A stretch of 64,000 nt of DNA from Sphingobium sp. WTD-1. GTDB lineage: Bacteria > Pseudomonadota > Alphaproteobacteria > Sphingomonadales > Sphingomonadaceae. Under the pieces are notes generated by a model. It did not search any database. It worked only from the letters and a program-made list of their open reading frames with translations, and was not told where the DNA came from. Positions within the stretch are counted from its first letter, which is position 1, and the number at the start of each line of letters is the position of its first letter. A program made the position numbers and the translations under genes. This document shows, in pieces, positions 35,532 through 45,461 of the stretch. The stretch is from NCBI RefSeq assembly GCF_030128825.1, contig NZ_CP119127.1, positions 3,833,501 through 3,897,500 on the forward strand, in the 5' to 3' direction.

Positions 35532-37046
35532 ATGGGTTGGGTCATCGACATCATCGGCGCCGCTCTTTTCGCGGCGGGACTGGCGCAGGGCGTCAGTGCG
35601 CTGGCCGATGGTGCCGCGATCGGCTGGCTGTCGCCGCTGCTGCTCTTGGCCGGCGGGCTGGTGCGTGCGGCCGGGCTGATGCTGGCCCATGTCCAGGCGA
35701 TCCGGTCAGCCCAGCGCATCGTCGCCGCGCGGCGATCGAAACTGCTGCCCCGGCTGCTCGGCGGACGGCTGGCCCAACCGTTGCTGGCGGGCGAGAATGC
35801 GACGCTGGCGATCGACCATCTCGCCGCGATCGAGGCGCATGGCGCCCGCTTCCTGCCGATCCGCAAGGCGGCGGTGCTGGGACCGCTGCTGGTCGCTGCG
35901 ATCGTCGCGACCGCAAGCTGGGTTTGCGCCGCGATCATGCTGGCGACCCTGATCCCCTTCGCTTTCGGCATGGTGCTGGCGGGCACGGCGGCGCGCGCGG
36001 CGGCGGAGCGGCAACTGGCGGCGCTGGCCGAATTGTCGGGCCTGTTCGTCGACCGGCTGCGCGCGCTGCCGCTGATCCGTCACCATGGCGCGCAGGCACG
36101 GATCAGCCGGCAGGTGGCGGGCGCCGCGCAGGAGGTGGCGACCCGCACCGGCGCGGTGCTGCGCGTCGCCTTCCTGTCGGGCGCGGTGCTGGAATTTTTC
36201 GCGGCGCTCTCGGTGGCGCTGGTCGCGGTCTATTGCGGTTTTGCGCTGCTTGGCCTGCTACCCTTCCCCGCGCCCGAAGCGCTCGACCTGCGCGCCGCGC
36301 TGTTCGCGCTGGCGCTGGCGCCGGAATTCTACCTGCCGATGCGCCGCTTGGCCGCGGCCTATCATGACAAACAGATGGGCGAAGCGGCGGACAAGGCAAT
36401 CGCTGCCGCCCTGCCGGACGTGGAGGCCGCGCTCCATCCGGCCAGCCCTCCGTTCGATGGCCTCCATATCAAGGATTTACGGATCGGCATCGGCTCAGGG
36501 ATCGGCCCGGTCAGCCTGACGCTCAAGCCGCATGACCTGATCGCCCTCACTGGTCCCACCGGCAGCGGCAAGACCAGCATGCTCGCCGCGATCGCCGGAC
36601 AGATTGACCCGGCCTCGGGCGAACTGACTCCGATCGATCCCGCGCGCATCGCCTGGGCGGCCCAGCGGCCGCTGCTGCTGCCCGGCAGCCTGGCCGACAA
36701 TATCGCCCTCGCCCGCCCCGATGCAGACCGAGCGGAGATCGCACAGGTCGCCGCGCGTGTCGGCTTGACGCCCATGCTGGCCGCGCGGCCCGAAGGGCTG
36801 GACCTTGCCATCGATCATCAGGGGGCGGGCCTGTCGGGCGGCGAACGGCGGCGTATCGGCCTTGCCCGTGCGATCCTGTCGGAGCGGCCGGTCCTGCTGT
36901 GCGACGAACCCACCGCCGATCTGGATGCGGAGAGCGCCGCCGACATCATCGCCCTGCTGGTCGCCTTGTCGGCCGAGCGGGCGATCCTGGTCGCCACCCA
37001 CGATCATCGCCTGACCGCCGCCGCGCGGATGGAGGTGATGCTGTGA
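35532..37046 (+). CDS. cydD: heterodimeric ABC exporter subunit CydD
   Basis: A 504-residue fused ABC exporter half: six-helix domain to about residue 290, then the ATPase with Walker A GPTGSGKTSM, signature LSGGERRRIGLARAIL and Walker B VLLCDEPTAD. CydDC exports cysteine/glutathione or handles heme and is required for cytochrome bd assembly. It is divergent from cydABX and overlaps cydC by GTGA. The N-terminal helices are somewhat shorter than in E. coli CydD. Confidence 0.9.
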   Translation: MGWVIDIIGAALFAAGLAQGVSALADGAAIGWLSPLLLLAGGLVRAAGLMLAHVQAIRSAQRIVAARRSKLLPRLLGGRLAQPLLAGENATLAIDHLAAIEAHGARFLPIRKAAVLGPLLVAAIVATASWVCAAIMLATLIPFAFGMVLAGTAARAAAERQLAALAELSGLFVDRLRALPLIRHHGAQARISRQVAGAAQEVATRTGAVLRVAFLSGAVLEFFAALSVALVAVYCGFALLGLLPFPAPEALDLRAALFALALAPEFYLPMRRLAAAYHDKQMGEAADKAIAAALPDVEAALHPASPPFDGLHIKDLRIGIGSGIGPVSLTLKPHDLIALTGPTGSGKTSMLAAIAGQIDPASGELTPIDPARIAWAAQRPLLLPGSLADNIALARPDADRAEIAQVAARVGLTPMLAARPEGLDLAIDHQGAGLSGGERRRIGLARAILSERPVLLCDEPTADLDAESAADIIALLVALSAERAILVATHDHRLTAAARMEVML

Positions 37047-38668
37047 ACCCGATCCGGATCGCGCTCGACAAGGCGGCGGACTCCGCCATGCTGCTGCGCC
37101 GGGCGACGCTTTGCGCCGTCATCGCGGCGCTCGCCGGCATCGCCCTGCTGGCGCTGGCCGGCTGGTTCCTGACCGCCGCCGCCATGGCCGGTGCGGCCGG
37201 CACGGTCGCCGTGCAGGCGTTCAATTATCTGGTGCCCAGCGCCGCGATCCGGTTGCTCGCCATATTGCGGACCGTCTCGCGCTATGGCGAGCGGCTCTGG
37301 TCGCACCGCGCCGCGCTCGAAGCCATGGGCGGCCTGCGCGCCAGCCTGTTCGCGCGCCTTGCCGCGCAGGACAGCCGCACCGCCCTGCCCTTGTCCAGCG
37401 GCGACGCCGCCGCGCGCCTGACCGGCGACATCGACGCGCTGGAAGATCTGGTCGTGCGCCGTCCCAGCCGGATCGCCGGATTGATGGCGGCGCTGGCCGG
37501 CGTAATGCTGGCGGCAAGCGGCGGCTGGCTGTCAGCCCTGCTGCTGGCGGTCATGCTCGCCGCCTTGCCGCCCCTGCTGCGCGTCCTTGCCCGGCGCCTG
37601 ACCGAAGTCCCCGCGCAGCAGGCCGCCGACGCGCTCGGCGCGCTGCGCGCCCGCTATGTCGAACTGGCGAGCGCCCGCGCGGAAATCGCGGCCTATGGGT
37701 TGGGAGATCGCGTGATGGCCGAATTGGCACCGCTTACGCGCCAGCTCGATCAGGCCCGCGCCCGCCTGTTCATCGGCGAAGGCGTGCAGGCCGCCCTGCT
37801 CGCGGCCTATAGCGCGCTGGCGGTCATGCTGGTGCTGCTCGGCGCCAATGCCCCCGCGCCGCAGGTCGCGCTCGCCTTGCTGGCCAGCGCCGGCGCGGTA
37901 GAGGCGATGGCCGGGCTGTCACGCACCGCCTTCCGCCAGGCCAGCGTCGATGCCGGCCTTGCCCGGCTGGCCGCGCTTGATGCACTGCCGCTGGACGATG
38001 CGCCTGCGCCATCCGCCGCGACGCCCCAAGCCATCCGATTGGGCGGCGTCGAATTGCGCCCCGGTGCGCGGGTCGCCGTCACCGGCCGCTCCGGTTCGGG
38101 CAAGAGCCTGCTTGCGGAGGGGCTGGCCGGGCTGCGTCCGGTCACGGCCGATGTCGCGCTTGGCGGCCATCCGCTGGCAGCCTGCTGCGGGGCGGAGCTA
38201 CGCGACCAGTTCGCCCTCTCGCCCCAGGATGCGCCGATGCTGGCCGGCAGCATCGCCGACAATCTACGCCTCGCCCGGCCCGGCATCGATGAGGCCGATA
38301 TGCCGGATGCGCTGCATGTCGCCTGCCTCGACCAGCGCATCGCCAGCCTGCCCGGCGGCATCGACTATCGACTGGGCGAAGCCGGCGGTACGTTGTCGGG
38401 CGGCGAGCGCAAGCGGCTGTCGCTGGCACGCGCGCTGCTGACCGGCCGTCCCTGGCTGTTGCTGGATGAGCCGACCGAGGGGCTGGACGCCGCGACCGAG
38501 GCGCTTCTGGTCAGCCGGCTGCGCATCTGGCTCGACCGGACCGGCACCGGCCTGATCCTGATTTCGCACCGCCCGGCGCCACTCACGCTGACCGACCGAC
38601 AGGTGCCGGTGTCGGCCATCGCCCCCCTGCCGGGCCAGGGTCTACCCGGAGTGGCAAGCGCGGCGTGA
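37043..38668 (+). CDS. cydC: heterodimeric ABC exporter subunit CydC
   Basis: A 541-residue ABC exporter half with Walker A GRSGSGKSLL near residue 350, signature LSGGERKRLSLARALL near residue 450 and Walker B WLLLDEPTEG. The GTG start (VNPIRIALDKAA) overlaps the cydD stop and has GGAGGTG 5-11 bp upstream. Partner of CydD. Confidence 0.92.
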   Translation: MNPIRIALDKAADSAMLLRRATLCAVIAALAGIALLALAGWFLTAAAMAGAAGTVAVQAFNYLVPSAAIRLLAILRTVSRYGERLWSHRAALEAMGGLRASLFARLAAQDSRTALPLSSGDAAARLTGDIDALEDLVVRRPSRIAGLMAALAGVMLAASGGWLSALLLAVMLAALPPLLRVLARRLTEVPAQQAADALGALRARYVELASARAEIAAYGLGDRVMAELAPLTRQLDQARARLFIGEGVQAALLAAYSALAVMLVLLGANAPAPQVALALLASAGAVEAMAGLSRTAFRQASVDAGLARLAALDALPLDDAPAPSAATPQAIRLGGVELRPGARVAVTGRSGSGKSLLAEGLAGLRPVTADVALGGHPLAACCGAELRDQFALSPQDAPMLAGSIADNLRLARPGIDEADMPDALHVACLDQRIASLPGGIDYRLGEAGGTLSGGERKRLSLARALLTGRPWLLLDEPTEGLDAATEALLVSRLRIWLDRTGTGLILISHRPAPLTLTDRQVPVSAIAPLPGQGLPGVASAA

Positions 38669-38728
38669 GGATGATAGGCTTTGTCTTGCAAGCGCTTAGC
38701 TACCGCCCGACCAGACAGGGAGATGTTC

Positions 38729-39544
38729 GTGCCGCCAACCATCCTCATCGCCACCGATCTGACCGCCCGCAGCGACCGGGCCTTTGACCGGGCCGTCGAA
38801 CTGGCGATCGACCTGGGCGGCACGCTACTCGTCGCCCATGCACTGGACAAGGGCGATGCCGCCCAGGTCGCTCGCGCCTCCGATCGTGCCAAACGGGTCA
38901 TCGCGAAGCTGACCGAGGGCGTCGCCGCGCCGGTCGAACCGGTGCTGATCCAGGGTCGTGCGCCCGAAACCATCGCGGAACTGGGCAAGGAGCGGGGCAG
39001 CGCGGTGATCGTCGTCGGCCCGGCCCGCCACAATCATGTCAGCGACTTCATCCTGGGCACGGCGGTCGACTATCTGGTCCGGCGTTCGCCCGTGCCGGTG
39101 CTGGTGGTCAAGGAACGCCCACGCCATCCCTATCGGCGCATCCTGATCGCGACCGACTTTTCCGACTGTTCGCTCCACGCCGTGCAGATGACGGCCATGC
39201 TGTTTCCCAAGGCGCGGCTCGATCTGGTCCATGTCTATGATGGCGGCTTCCCGTCCCGCCTCGATCCCGACCAGACCTTGGCCTTCGCCCGGTCTGAAGC
39301 GGAACGGGAAAGCGCCGAATTTGCTGCGCGTCCGGAACTGGCCGGCCAAGCCCGCCCGTTCCAGGTCGAACTGACCGAGGGTCGCGCCGGCGAGGTGCTG
39401 CCGCCCCTGATCGCGCAGCGCGATGTCGACCTGCTGGTGCTGGGCGCCCATGGTCGCAGCGGCTTTGTCCATGCGCTGATCGGCAGCCGCGCCTCCGAAT
39501 TGCTCGAAGGCGCGCCCTGCGATGTGTTGATGGTTCGGAGTTAG
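38729..39544 (+). CDS. tandem universal stress protein (UspA family)
   Basis: A 271-residue protein with two Usp domains, about 1-135 and 140-271. The second keeps the ATP-binding motif GAHGRSGFVHALIGSRAS; the first has a diverged GPARHNHVSDFILG. GTG 38729 is preferred over ATG 38723 because GGGAG (38718-38722) would be directly against the ATG. It follows cydC by 60 bp and may belong to the low-oxygen response. It converges on and overlaps the acyl-CoA dehydrogenase by 4 bp. Confidence 0.85.
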   Translation: MPPTILIATDLTARSDRAFDRAVELAIDLGGTLLVAHALDKGDAAQVARASDRAKRVIAKLTEGVAAPVEPVLIQGRAPETIAELGKERGSAVIVVGPARHNHVSDFILGTAVDYLVRRSPVPVLVVKERPRHPYRRILIATDFSDCSLHAVQMTAMLFPKARLDLVHVYDGGFPSRLDPDQTLAFARSEAERESAEFAARPELAGQARPFQVELTEGRAGEVLPPLIAQRDVDLLVLGAHGRSGFVHALIGSRASELLEGAPCDVLMVRS

Positions 39545-41277
39545 AAAGCGTCGATCTCCAACGCCATGATCGACGCTTCACCGGCGGCGATCGTGGCGGC
39601 CAGGCCCTGCGCCTGCGGCAGGACACGCAGCGCGAAATAGTCGGCCAGCTTCAGCTTCGCCTGATGCAGCGGGCTATCGCCCTGCACGGCGGCCTGCGCC
39701 ATCCGGGTCCACATCCAGCCCATCGACACCAGCGCGAACAGGCGCAGATAATCGACCGCCGCCGCCCCGGCTGCATCCGTGTCCGCGCCCTGCAGGGCCG
39801 CCGTCGCCGTGCGCAGCGCCTCAAGCGCCGTGCAGGTGCTGCGTGCGATCACGCTGCCGCCGGCCGCTTCCACATCGGCTGCGATCAGGGCAAAATAGCC
39901 CTCGACCACTACGCCGCCCGCCATCGGCAGCTTGCGCCCGACCAGGTCTGCCGCCTGCACGCCATTGGTGCCTTCATAGATCTGGGCGATGCGCGCATCG
40001 CGCACATATTGTTCCATGCCCCATTCGCGGATGTAGCCATGGCCGCCGAAGACCTGCTGCGCCTGCACCGCGCTTTCGAAGCCGAAATCGGTGAAGGACG
40101 CCTTCACCACCGGGGTCAGCAGCGCCACCAGCGCGTCGGCCCTGGCGCGTTCTCCGGCATCGGCATGATGCTGCGACCGGTCATGCTGCAACGCGGTCCA
40201 GCCCGCCAGAGCGCGCCCGGCCTCCACGAAGCTGCGGATATTGAGCAGCATACGGCGAACATCGGCATGTTCGATGATCGCCACCGGCGCGCGCTGATTA
40301 TCCGCGCTGCGACCCTGCAACCGTTCCTTGGCATAGCCCGCTGCCTGCTGATAGGCGGCGCCGGCGATGCCCAGCCCCTGGATGCCGACCATCAGCCGCT
40401 CGGCATTCATCATCGTGAACATGGCGGCCAGGCCGCGATGCGCCTCGCCCACCAGCCAGCCGGTCGCACCGTCATAATTCATGACGCAGGTGGGCTGGGC
40501 ATGGATGCCCATCTTCTTTTCCAGCGCGCCGACCGACATGTTGTTGCGCTGGTCGAAGGCACCGTCCGCGCCCGGCAGGAATTTGGGCACCAGGAACAGG
40601 CTGATCCCCTTCACCCCGGCCGGTGCATCGGGCAGGCGCGCCAGCACCAGATGGACGATATTGCCGCCAAAATCATGGTCGCCCGAGGAGATGAAGATCT
40701 TCGTGCCGGTCACCGCATAGCGGCCATCGCCCTGCGGCTCGGCCTTGGTCTTCAACAGGGCAAGGTCGGTGCCGGCACTGCTTTCGGTCAGCGCCATCGC
40801 GCCGGTCCATTCGCCGCTCACCATGCGCGACAAATAGGTCGCCTTGAGCTCTTCGCTGGCATGGGCGGCGATCGCCTCGCACGCGCCACGGGTCAGGCCG
40901 GGGAACAGGCCGAAGGACAGGTTGGCGGCGGACAGCATCTCGTCCAGCCACAGTTGCAGGATGAAGGGCAGCCCCTGCCCGCCATGGTCGGGATCGGCCG
41001 ACAGCGCCGCCCAGCCGGCATCGGCAAAGTCGCGATAGGCCTGGGCAAAGCCGGGCGGCGTCCGCACCGCGCCGTCGATCAACTGGCTGCCATGCTCGTC
41101 GCCTTCGCGGTTGAGCGGCGCCAGGCGCTCGGCGCACATGCGCCCGGCCTCGTCCAGCACGGTCACGGCCAGGTCGGCGTCGACATCCTTGTTCAGCTCC
41201 GCCATCGCCTGGTCGAAGCCCAGCACCTCGCGCAGCAGGAAGCGATAATCATCGATCGGCGGAACATAGCTGTACAT
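39541..41277 (-). CDS. acyl-CoA dehydrogenase (FadE/DmdC-like, C-terminal extended)
   Basis: A 578-residue flavoprotein longer than short-chain ACADs because of N- and C-terminal extensions. MALTESSAGTDLALLKTKA near residue 160 is the FAD/substrate motif; IYEGTNGVQAADLVG near residue 440 is the C-terminal signature. The subgroup includes 3-methylmercaptopropionyl-CoA dehydrogenase and long-chain enzymes; the substrate is not certain. ATG 41277 has GGAGAGG upstream. Confidence 0.88.
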   Translation of the reverse strand: MYSYVPPIDDYRFLLREVLGFDQAMAELNKDVDADLAVTVLDEAGRMCAERLAPLNREGDEHGSQLIDGAVRTPPGFAQAYRDFADAGWAALSADPDHGGQGLPFILQLWLDEMLSAANLSFGLFPGLTRGACEAIAAHASEELKATYLSRMVSGEWTGAMALTESSAGTDLALLKTKAEPQGDGRYAVTGTKIFISSGDHDFGGNIVHLVLARLPDAPAGVKGISLFLVPKFLPGADGAFDQRNNMSVGALEKKMGIHAQPTCVMNYDGATGWLVGEAHRGLAAMFTMMNAERLMVGIQGLGIAGAAYQQAAGYAKERLQGRSADNQRAPVAIIEHADVRRMLLNIRSFVEAGRALAGWTALQHDRSQHHADAGERARADALVALLTPVVKASFTDFGFESAVQAQQVFGGHGYIREWGMEQYVRDARIAQIYEGTNGVQAADLVGRKLPMAGGVVVEGYFALIAADVEAAGGSVIARSTCTALEALRTATAALQGADTDAAGAAAVDYLRLFALVSMGWMWTRMAQAAVQGDSPLHQAKLKLADYFALRVLPQAQGLAATIAAGEASIMALEIDAF

Positions 41278-41380
41278 CGAACCTCTCCAAATTTGCTGCG
41301 GATCAGCTATACCAAACATCTGTTACAGTCAAACGCGCGCGGCATCCTCGCCACTGCGACGCACCCCATTGACGCCCTGA

Positions 41381-41974
41381 CTATACCCGATCGTGGCGAA
41401 AAATGGCGACGATCTGCGCGGCGATCTGCGCCCGCGTCAGCCGGCCATCGCGATACCAGTCGGCTGCCGAATTGAGCTGGCTGAGCAGCAACGTGCGATA
41501 GAGCGAACGGTCAATGTCGGCTGGCAGCGGCAGCGCCGCCACCAGATCCCGGAACAATTGCTCGAACCGGTCGCGGCGCGCGACAAGCTGATCGCGCACG
41601 CCATCCGGCACGGCGCGGAAATCATTCATCATCGGCATGGTCAGCGAATCCGCCGCCAACTGGATATCCAGCAGGCTGGCGCAGGCCGCCTCCAACCGCG
41701 CCCAGGGATCGGCCTGTTTCGCGACCGCCGCTGCGATCCGCGCCTCGGCCGCATCCAACGCGCCATTATGCAGTTCGACGAACAGCGCGTCCTTCGACTT
41801 GATATGATGGTAGAGCGATCCGCCCAGCACCCCGGCCTGTTCGCCAATGTCGCGCATCGACGTGCCGCGATAGCCCTTGCGCGCAAACAACTGCGCGGCG
41901 ATTTCCAATATCTGGCGGCGGCGACCCGACCCTTCGTCGCGCCCGCCCGCCGGTGCGGCATCCCCGATCGTCAT
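41381..41974 (-). CDS. TetR-family regulator
   Basis: A 197-residue TetR protein with the HTH at residues about 20-66 (ILEIAAQLFARKGYRGTSMR; GEQAGVLGGSLYHHIKSKDAL). The SLYHHIKSKDALF form resembles regulators of fatty-acid or steroid catabolism (KstR2-type). It lies directly upstream of the acyl-CoA dehydrogenase on the same strand, which is the likely target (inferred). Confidence 0.85.
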   Translation of the reverse strand: MTIGDAAPAGGRDEGSGRRRQILEIAAQLFARKGYRGTSMRDIGEQAGVLGGSLYHHIKSKDALFVELHNGALDAAEARIAAAVAKQADPWARLEAACASLLDIQLAADSLTMPMMNDFRAVPDGVRDQLVARRDRFEQLFRDLVAALPLPADIDRSLYRTLLLSQLNSAADWYRDGRLTRAQIAAQIVAIFRHDRV

Positions 41975-42036
41975 GTCAGCGCGCTAGCACAGGGCAGGAC
42001 GACAGGCCACCGCCCCCCGCATCCTGCACCCATGCG

Positions 42037-42309
42037 TCAGCCAATATCCTTGACCATCGAGTCGAGCATGTAGCGCCATATGTCAGCCGCATCCTGGCGA
42101 TAGCCCTGCTCCCCCTCGCCCGCACCAACATGGCGAAGCAACTCGGCGCCCGCCTCGGCCATCCATTCACTCGGTTCGTGCAACGCTTCCAGCACCGCGC
42201 GAACCTGGGGCAGATAGTCTTCCCAGGGCATGTCCGCCTCCGATACGCCATCGCGCGGATGACCGTCCAACCGGCAAAGGGCTCTGGCCGCGCGCTCGAT
42301 GGGTTTCAT
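42037..42309 (-). CDS. hypothetical protein (90 aa) co-translated with kdgK
   Basis: A 90-residue soluble, mainly helical protein beginning MKPIERAARALCRLDGHP and containing MPWEDYLPQVRAVLEALHEP. Its ATG overlaps the kdgK stop (ATGA), so translation is coupled. I do not recognise the family with certainty; single-domain proteins of this look occur as conserved hypotheticals in sphingomonads. Function unknown. Confidence 0.75.
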   Translation of the reverse strand: MKPIERAARALCRLDGHPRDGVSEADMPWEDYLPQVRAVLEALHEPSEWMAEAGAELLRHVGAGEGEQGYRQDAADIWRYMLDSMVKDIG

Positions 42310-43232
42310 GCCGGCACTTTCTCGCCATAGGGTGCATCAGCGTCGCGCGCCGGAATCGCGCCCCGATGCCCGATATTCCAGCCGGCTAGCCTGTGCCCGG
42401 CCAGCGCCGCCTCAGCCGGCTCCGCCCCGGCCAGCCGCGCATGCAGATAGCCGCCGTTGAAGGCATCGCCCGCCCCGCTCGAATCCACGACGTCAACCCG
42501 CGCCGGCGGCGGCACCAGCGCACCACCGACCAGACAGCCTTCGGCGCCCAGCTTGACCACGATCTCACGGCCATCTGCTGCGCCCCAACGCGCTGCGGCG
42601 TCGGCGGCATCATCCGCCTCGCCCATTTCGACTTCATCCGCCAGGGTCGGCAGGCCGATGTCGCACAGCGCGATCGCCCGGTCACGCCAGGCCCGCGCGG
42701 TCGCGGCATCGCTCCACAGGCGCGGCCGGTAATTGCCGTCAAAGGCGATCCGGCCACCCCGCGCCTTCACCCGTTCGCACAGCGCCAGCAGCGCCTCGCG
42801 CCCGGCGTCCGGCAGGATGGCCAGGGTGATAAGCGAAAAATAGAGCAGGTCCGACTGGGCGGCGGCATCAATCATGGCGCCGCTTTCGGGCAGGTCGAAC
42901 ATCGCCCGCGCCGCCGCTTCGCCGCGCCAATAATGGAAGCTGCGCTCGCCGGTCTCATCCGTCTCGATCGCATAAAGGCCGGTGGTCCGGCCTGGAGCGC
43001 CGATCAGCAGGCCGGTATCGACGCCCTCGGCTTCCCACGCCTTGCGCAGATCCTCGCTCATCGGATCGGCGCCGATCGCGCTGGCAAAGCGCACCTTATC
43101 ACCCGCACGAGCCAGGTGGATCGCGGTGTTGATGACATCGCCACCATAGCGCAGGTTCCAGCCATCGCCGCTGCCCCGGCTCAGTTCCAGCATTGCCTCG
43201 CCGATGACGGTGATAGTCGCGTCGCTTGCCAT
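42306..43232 (-). CDS. kdgK: 2-keto-3-deoxygluconate kinase (PfkB family)
   Basis: A 308-residue PfkB-family sugar kinase. It starts ITVIGEAMLELSRG, with the YGGDVINTAIHLARAG substrate motif near residue 30 and the catalytic DSSGAGDAFNGGYLHARL near residue 245. KDG kinases share the GGDVxNTA pattern. It would phosphorylate the KDG produced by KduI/KduD to KDPG for the Entner-Doudoroff pathway. No ACCGGT operator occurs upstream and it lies 16 kb from the island, so it may be expressed independently. ATG 43232 is preceded by AGAGAGGA. Confidence 0.87.
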   Translation of the reverse strand: MASDATITVIGEAMLELSRGSGDGWNLRYGGDVINTAIHLARAGDKVRFASAIGADPMSEDLRKAWEAEGVDTGLLIGAPGRTTGLYAIETDETGERSFHYWRGEAAARAMFDLPESGAMIDAAAQSDLLYFSLITLAILPDAGREALLALCERVKARGGRIAFDGNYRPRLWSDAATARAWRDRAIALCDIGLPTLADEVEMGEADDAADAAARWGAADGREIVVKLGAEGCLVGGALVPPPARVDVVDSSGAGDAFNGGYLHARLAGAEPAEAALAGHRLAGWNIGHRGAIPARDADAPYGEKVPA

Positions 43233-43364
43233 GTGATCCTCTCTGATTGAAGGAGCGTCGTGCGGGGCCTGCCCCATGAAGTCAAGCCGTTGCGATCCCG
43301 TCCCATATGGCGGAACGGATTGCATTGTGCCGCGTTTGCCATAGGCAAAGATACAGGATCGAAA

Positions 43365-45341
43365 ATGTCAGGGGCGGAAATGGGGACGACAGAGACAGGC
43401 CAGCCGGTCAACCGGTTCGAATTGCTGGTCCAGAGCGTCACCGACTATGCGATCTTCATGCTCGATCCGGCCGGCTTCGTCGTCAGCTGGAATAGCGGGG
43501 CGCAGCGCATCAAGGGTTACAGCGCCGCCGAGATTGTCGGCCAGCACTTTTCCGCTTTCTATACGGAGAAGGACCGCGCCGCCCATGTGCCCGCCGCCGT
43601 GCTGCGCACTGCCGAGGTCGAAGGGCGGTTCGAAGCGGAAGGCTGGCGCCTGCGCAAGGATGGCACCCGCTTCTGGGCCAATGTGGTGATCGATCCGATA
43701 CGCGATCCCGCCGGCCACCTGCTCGGCTTTGCCAAGGTTACCCGCGACCTTACCGAACGCCGCGCCGCGCAGGAGGAACTGCGCCGCAGCGAGGAACGCT
43801 TCCGCCTGCTGGTGCAAAGCGTGACCGACTATGCCATCTACATGATCGACCCGGTCGGCACGATCACCAGTTGGAACAGCGGCGCCGAACGGTTCAAGGG
43901 CTATAGCGCCGAAGAGATTATGGGCCAGAATTTCGCCCGCTTCTATTCGGAGGAAGACCGGATGGCCGGTCTCCCCTCCCGCGCCCTCGACACCGCCCAG
44001 CGCGAAGGCCGGTTCGAGGCGGAGGGCTGGCGCATCCGCAAGGACGGGACCCGCTTCTGGGCCAGCGTCGTGATCGACCCGATCCGCGATCCGGCCGGCG
44101 AATTGCTGGGCTTTGCCAAGATCACCCGCGATCTCACCGAACGGCGTCAGGCAGCCCAGGCTCTGGAACAGGCGCGCGAGGCGATCTTCCAGAGCCAGAA
44201 AATGGACGCCATCGGCAAGCTGACCGGCGGCGTCGCCCATGATTTCAACAATCTTCTGGCCGTGATCGTCGGCAGCCTCGATCTCGCGCGACAGCGTCTT
44301 GCGGCCGGTGCTGATATCAGCCGCTATCTCGACAATGCCATGACCGCCGCCGATCGCGGTGCCACCCTGACCCAGCGGATGCTCGCCTTTGCCCGCAAGC
44401 AGGAACTCAAGCTGCAACAGGTCGATTGCATCGGCCTGATCCATGGCATGGCTGATCTGCTCAAGACTACGATCGGCAGCAGCGTCGCGATCGAGACGCG
44501 CTTCCCGCTGTCGCTGCGCCCGGCCCATGCCGACCCGGCCCAACTGGAGCTGGCGCTGATCAATCTGGCGGTCAATGCCCGCGACGCCATGCCTGCCGGA
44601 GGCCGGTTGCTGATCGAGGGCAGCGAGATCACCCTGGCGCTGGGCGACCAGCCCGACCTCGCCGCCGGCAGCTTCATCCGCCTGACCGTGACGGACGAAG
44701 GTGAAGGCATGGACGAGGCGACGCTGGCCCGCGCCCGCGAACCCTTCTTCACCACCAAGGGGGTGGGCAAGGGAACCGGCCTTGGCCTGTCGATGATCCA
44801 CGGCTTTACCCAGCAATGTGGTGGCGCGATGACCATCGCCAGCCAGCCCGGCAAGGGGACCAGCGTGTCCATCTGGCTACCCGTCGCCCTGACCGACGCC
44901 AGCAACGAGCGGACGGCCATCCCGTGCGAACCGGACGAGCTGGAAACCGAACCGCTGGTCATCCTGGCCGTCGATGATGACGATCTTGTGCTGACCAATA
45001 CCGCCGGTATGCTCGAAACGATGGGCCATACCGTGTTCCAGGCCGGATCGGGTCGGGAAGCGCTGCACATGCTGGAGCAGGGGCGCATCGACCTGGTCGT
45101 CACCGATCACGCCATGCCCGGCATGACCGGCGCGCAACTGGCCGATGCGATCGAGCAGGCCTATCCCGACCTGCCCGTGCTCATCATCACCGGCTATGCC
45201 GAACTGCCCGCCGATGCCAGCCGTCGCCTGCGCCTCGACAAGCCTTTCCGCCAGGCGGAACTGGCGATGATGGTCCACCGCATCCGTCACGACAGCGCTC
45301 TCCGCCGACTGGTTCCGATCGACACCGATAGCCATCACTGA
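43365..45341 (+). CDS. hybrid sensor histidine kinase with two PAS domains and receiver
   Basis: A 658-residue soluble kinase. Two very similar PAS-PAC modules occupy about residues 17-140 and 145-265 (both contain LLVQSVTDYAI, SWNSGA and GRFEAEGWR-RKDGTRFWA). Next come HisKA with the H-box GGVAHDFNNLLAVI near residue 288, HATPase_c with N-box NLAVNARDAMP and G-boxes GEGMDEA and GKGTGLGLSMIHGF, and a C-terminal receiver (AVDDDDLVL; phosphoacceptor in VVTDHAMPG). No membrane segment, so it senses a cytosolic signal. ATG 43365 has AGGA at normal distance; ATG 43380 is an alternative. Confidence 0.9.
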   Translation: MSGAEMGTTETGQPVNRFELLVQSVTDYAIFMLDPAGFVVSWNSGAQRIKGYSAAEIVGQHFSAFYTEKDRAAHVPAAVLRTAEVEGRFEAEGWRLRKDGTRFWANVVIDPIRDPAGHLLGFAKVTRDLTERRAAQEELRRSEERFRLLVQSVTDYAIYMIDPVGTITSWNSGAERFKGYSAEEIMGQNFARFYSEEDRMAGLPSRALDTAQREGRFEAEGWRIRKDGTRFWASVVIDPIRDPAGELLGFAKITRDLTERRQAAQALEQAREAIFQSQKMDAIGKLTGGVAHDFNNLLAVIVGSLDLARQRLAAGADISRYLDNAMTAADRGATLTQRMLAFARKQELKLQQVDCIGLIHGMADLLKTTIGSSVAIETRFPLSLRPAHADPAQLELALINLAVNARDAMPAGGRLLIEGSEITLALGDQPDLAAGSFIRLTVTDEGEGMDEATLARAREPFFTTKGVGKGTGLGLSMIHGFTQQCGGAMTIASQPGKGTSVSIWLPVALTDASNERTAIPCEPDELETEPLVILAVDDDDLVLTNTAGMLETMGHTVFQAGSGREALHMLEQGRIDLVVTDHAMPGMTGAQLADAIEQAYPDLPVLIITGYAELPADASRRLRLDKPFRQAELAMMVHRIRHDSALRRLVPIDTDSHH

Positions 45342-45461
45342 AGTCATCCCCGACAATATGTGACAGAATTTCACATATTTTCTTGGCCTTATGTCTTGCC
45401 ATCGTCATGCGCATGGCCGATGGCGATTATATCCTGACCGCCAACAACTCCACAGGATCGC

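Noticed and set aside
41278..41380. TetR operator between the regulator and acyl-CoA dehydrogenase
   Set aside because: No palindrome of suitable length and symmetry was seen.
39664..41475. A 603-codon plus-strand frame opposite the acyl-CoA dehydrogenase
   Set aside because: Shadow frame; the dehydrogenase is complete with conserved motifs.
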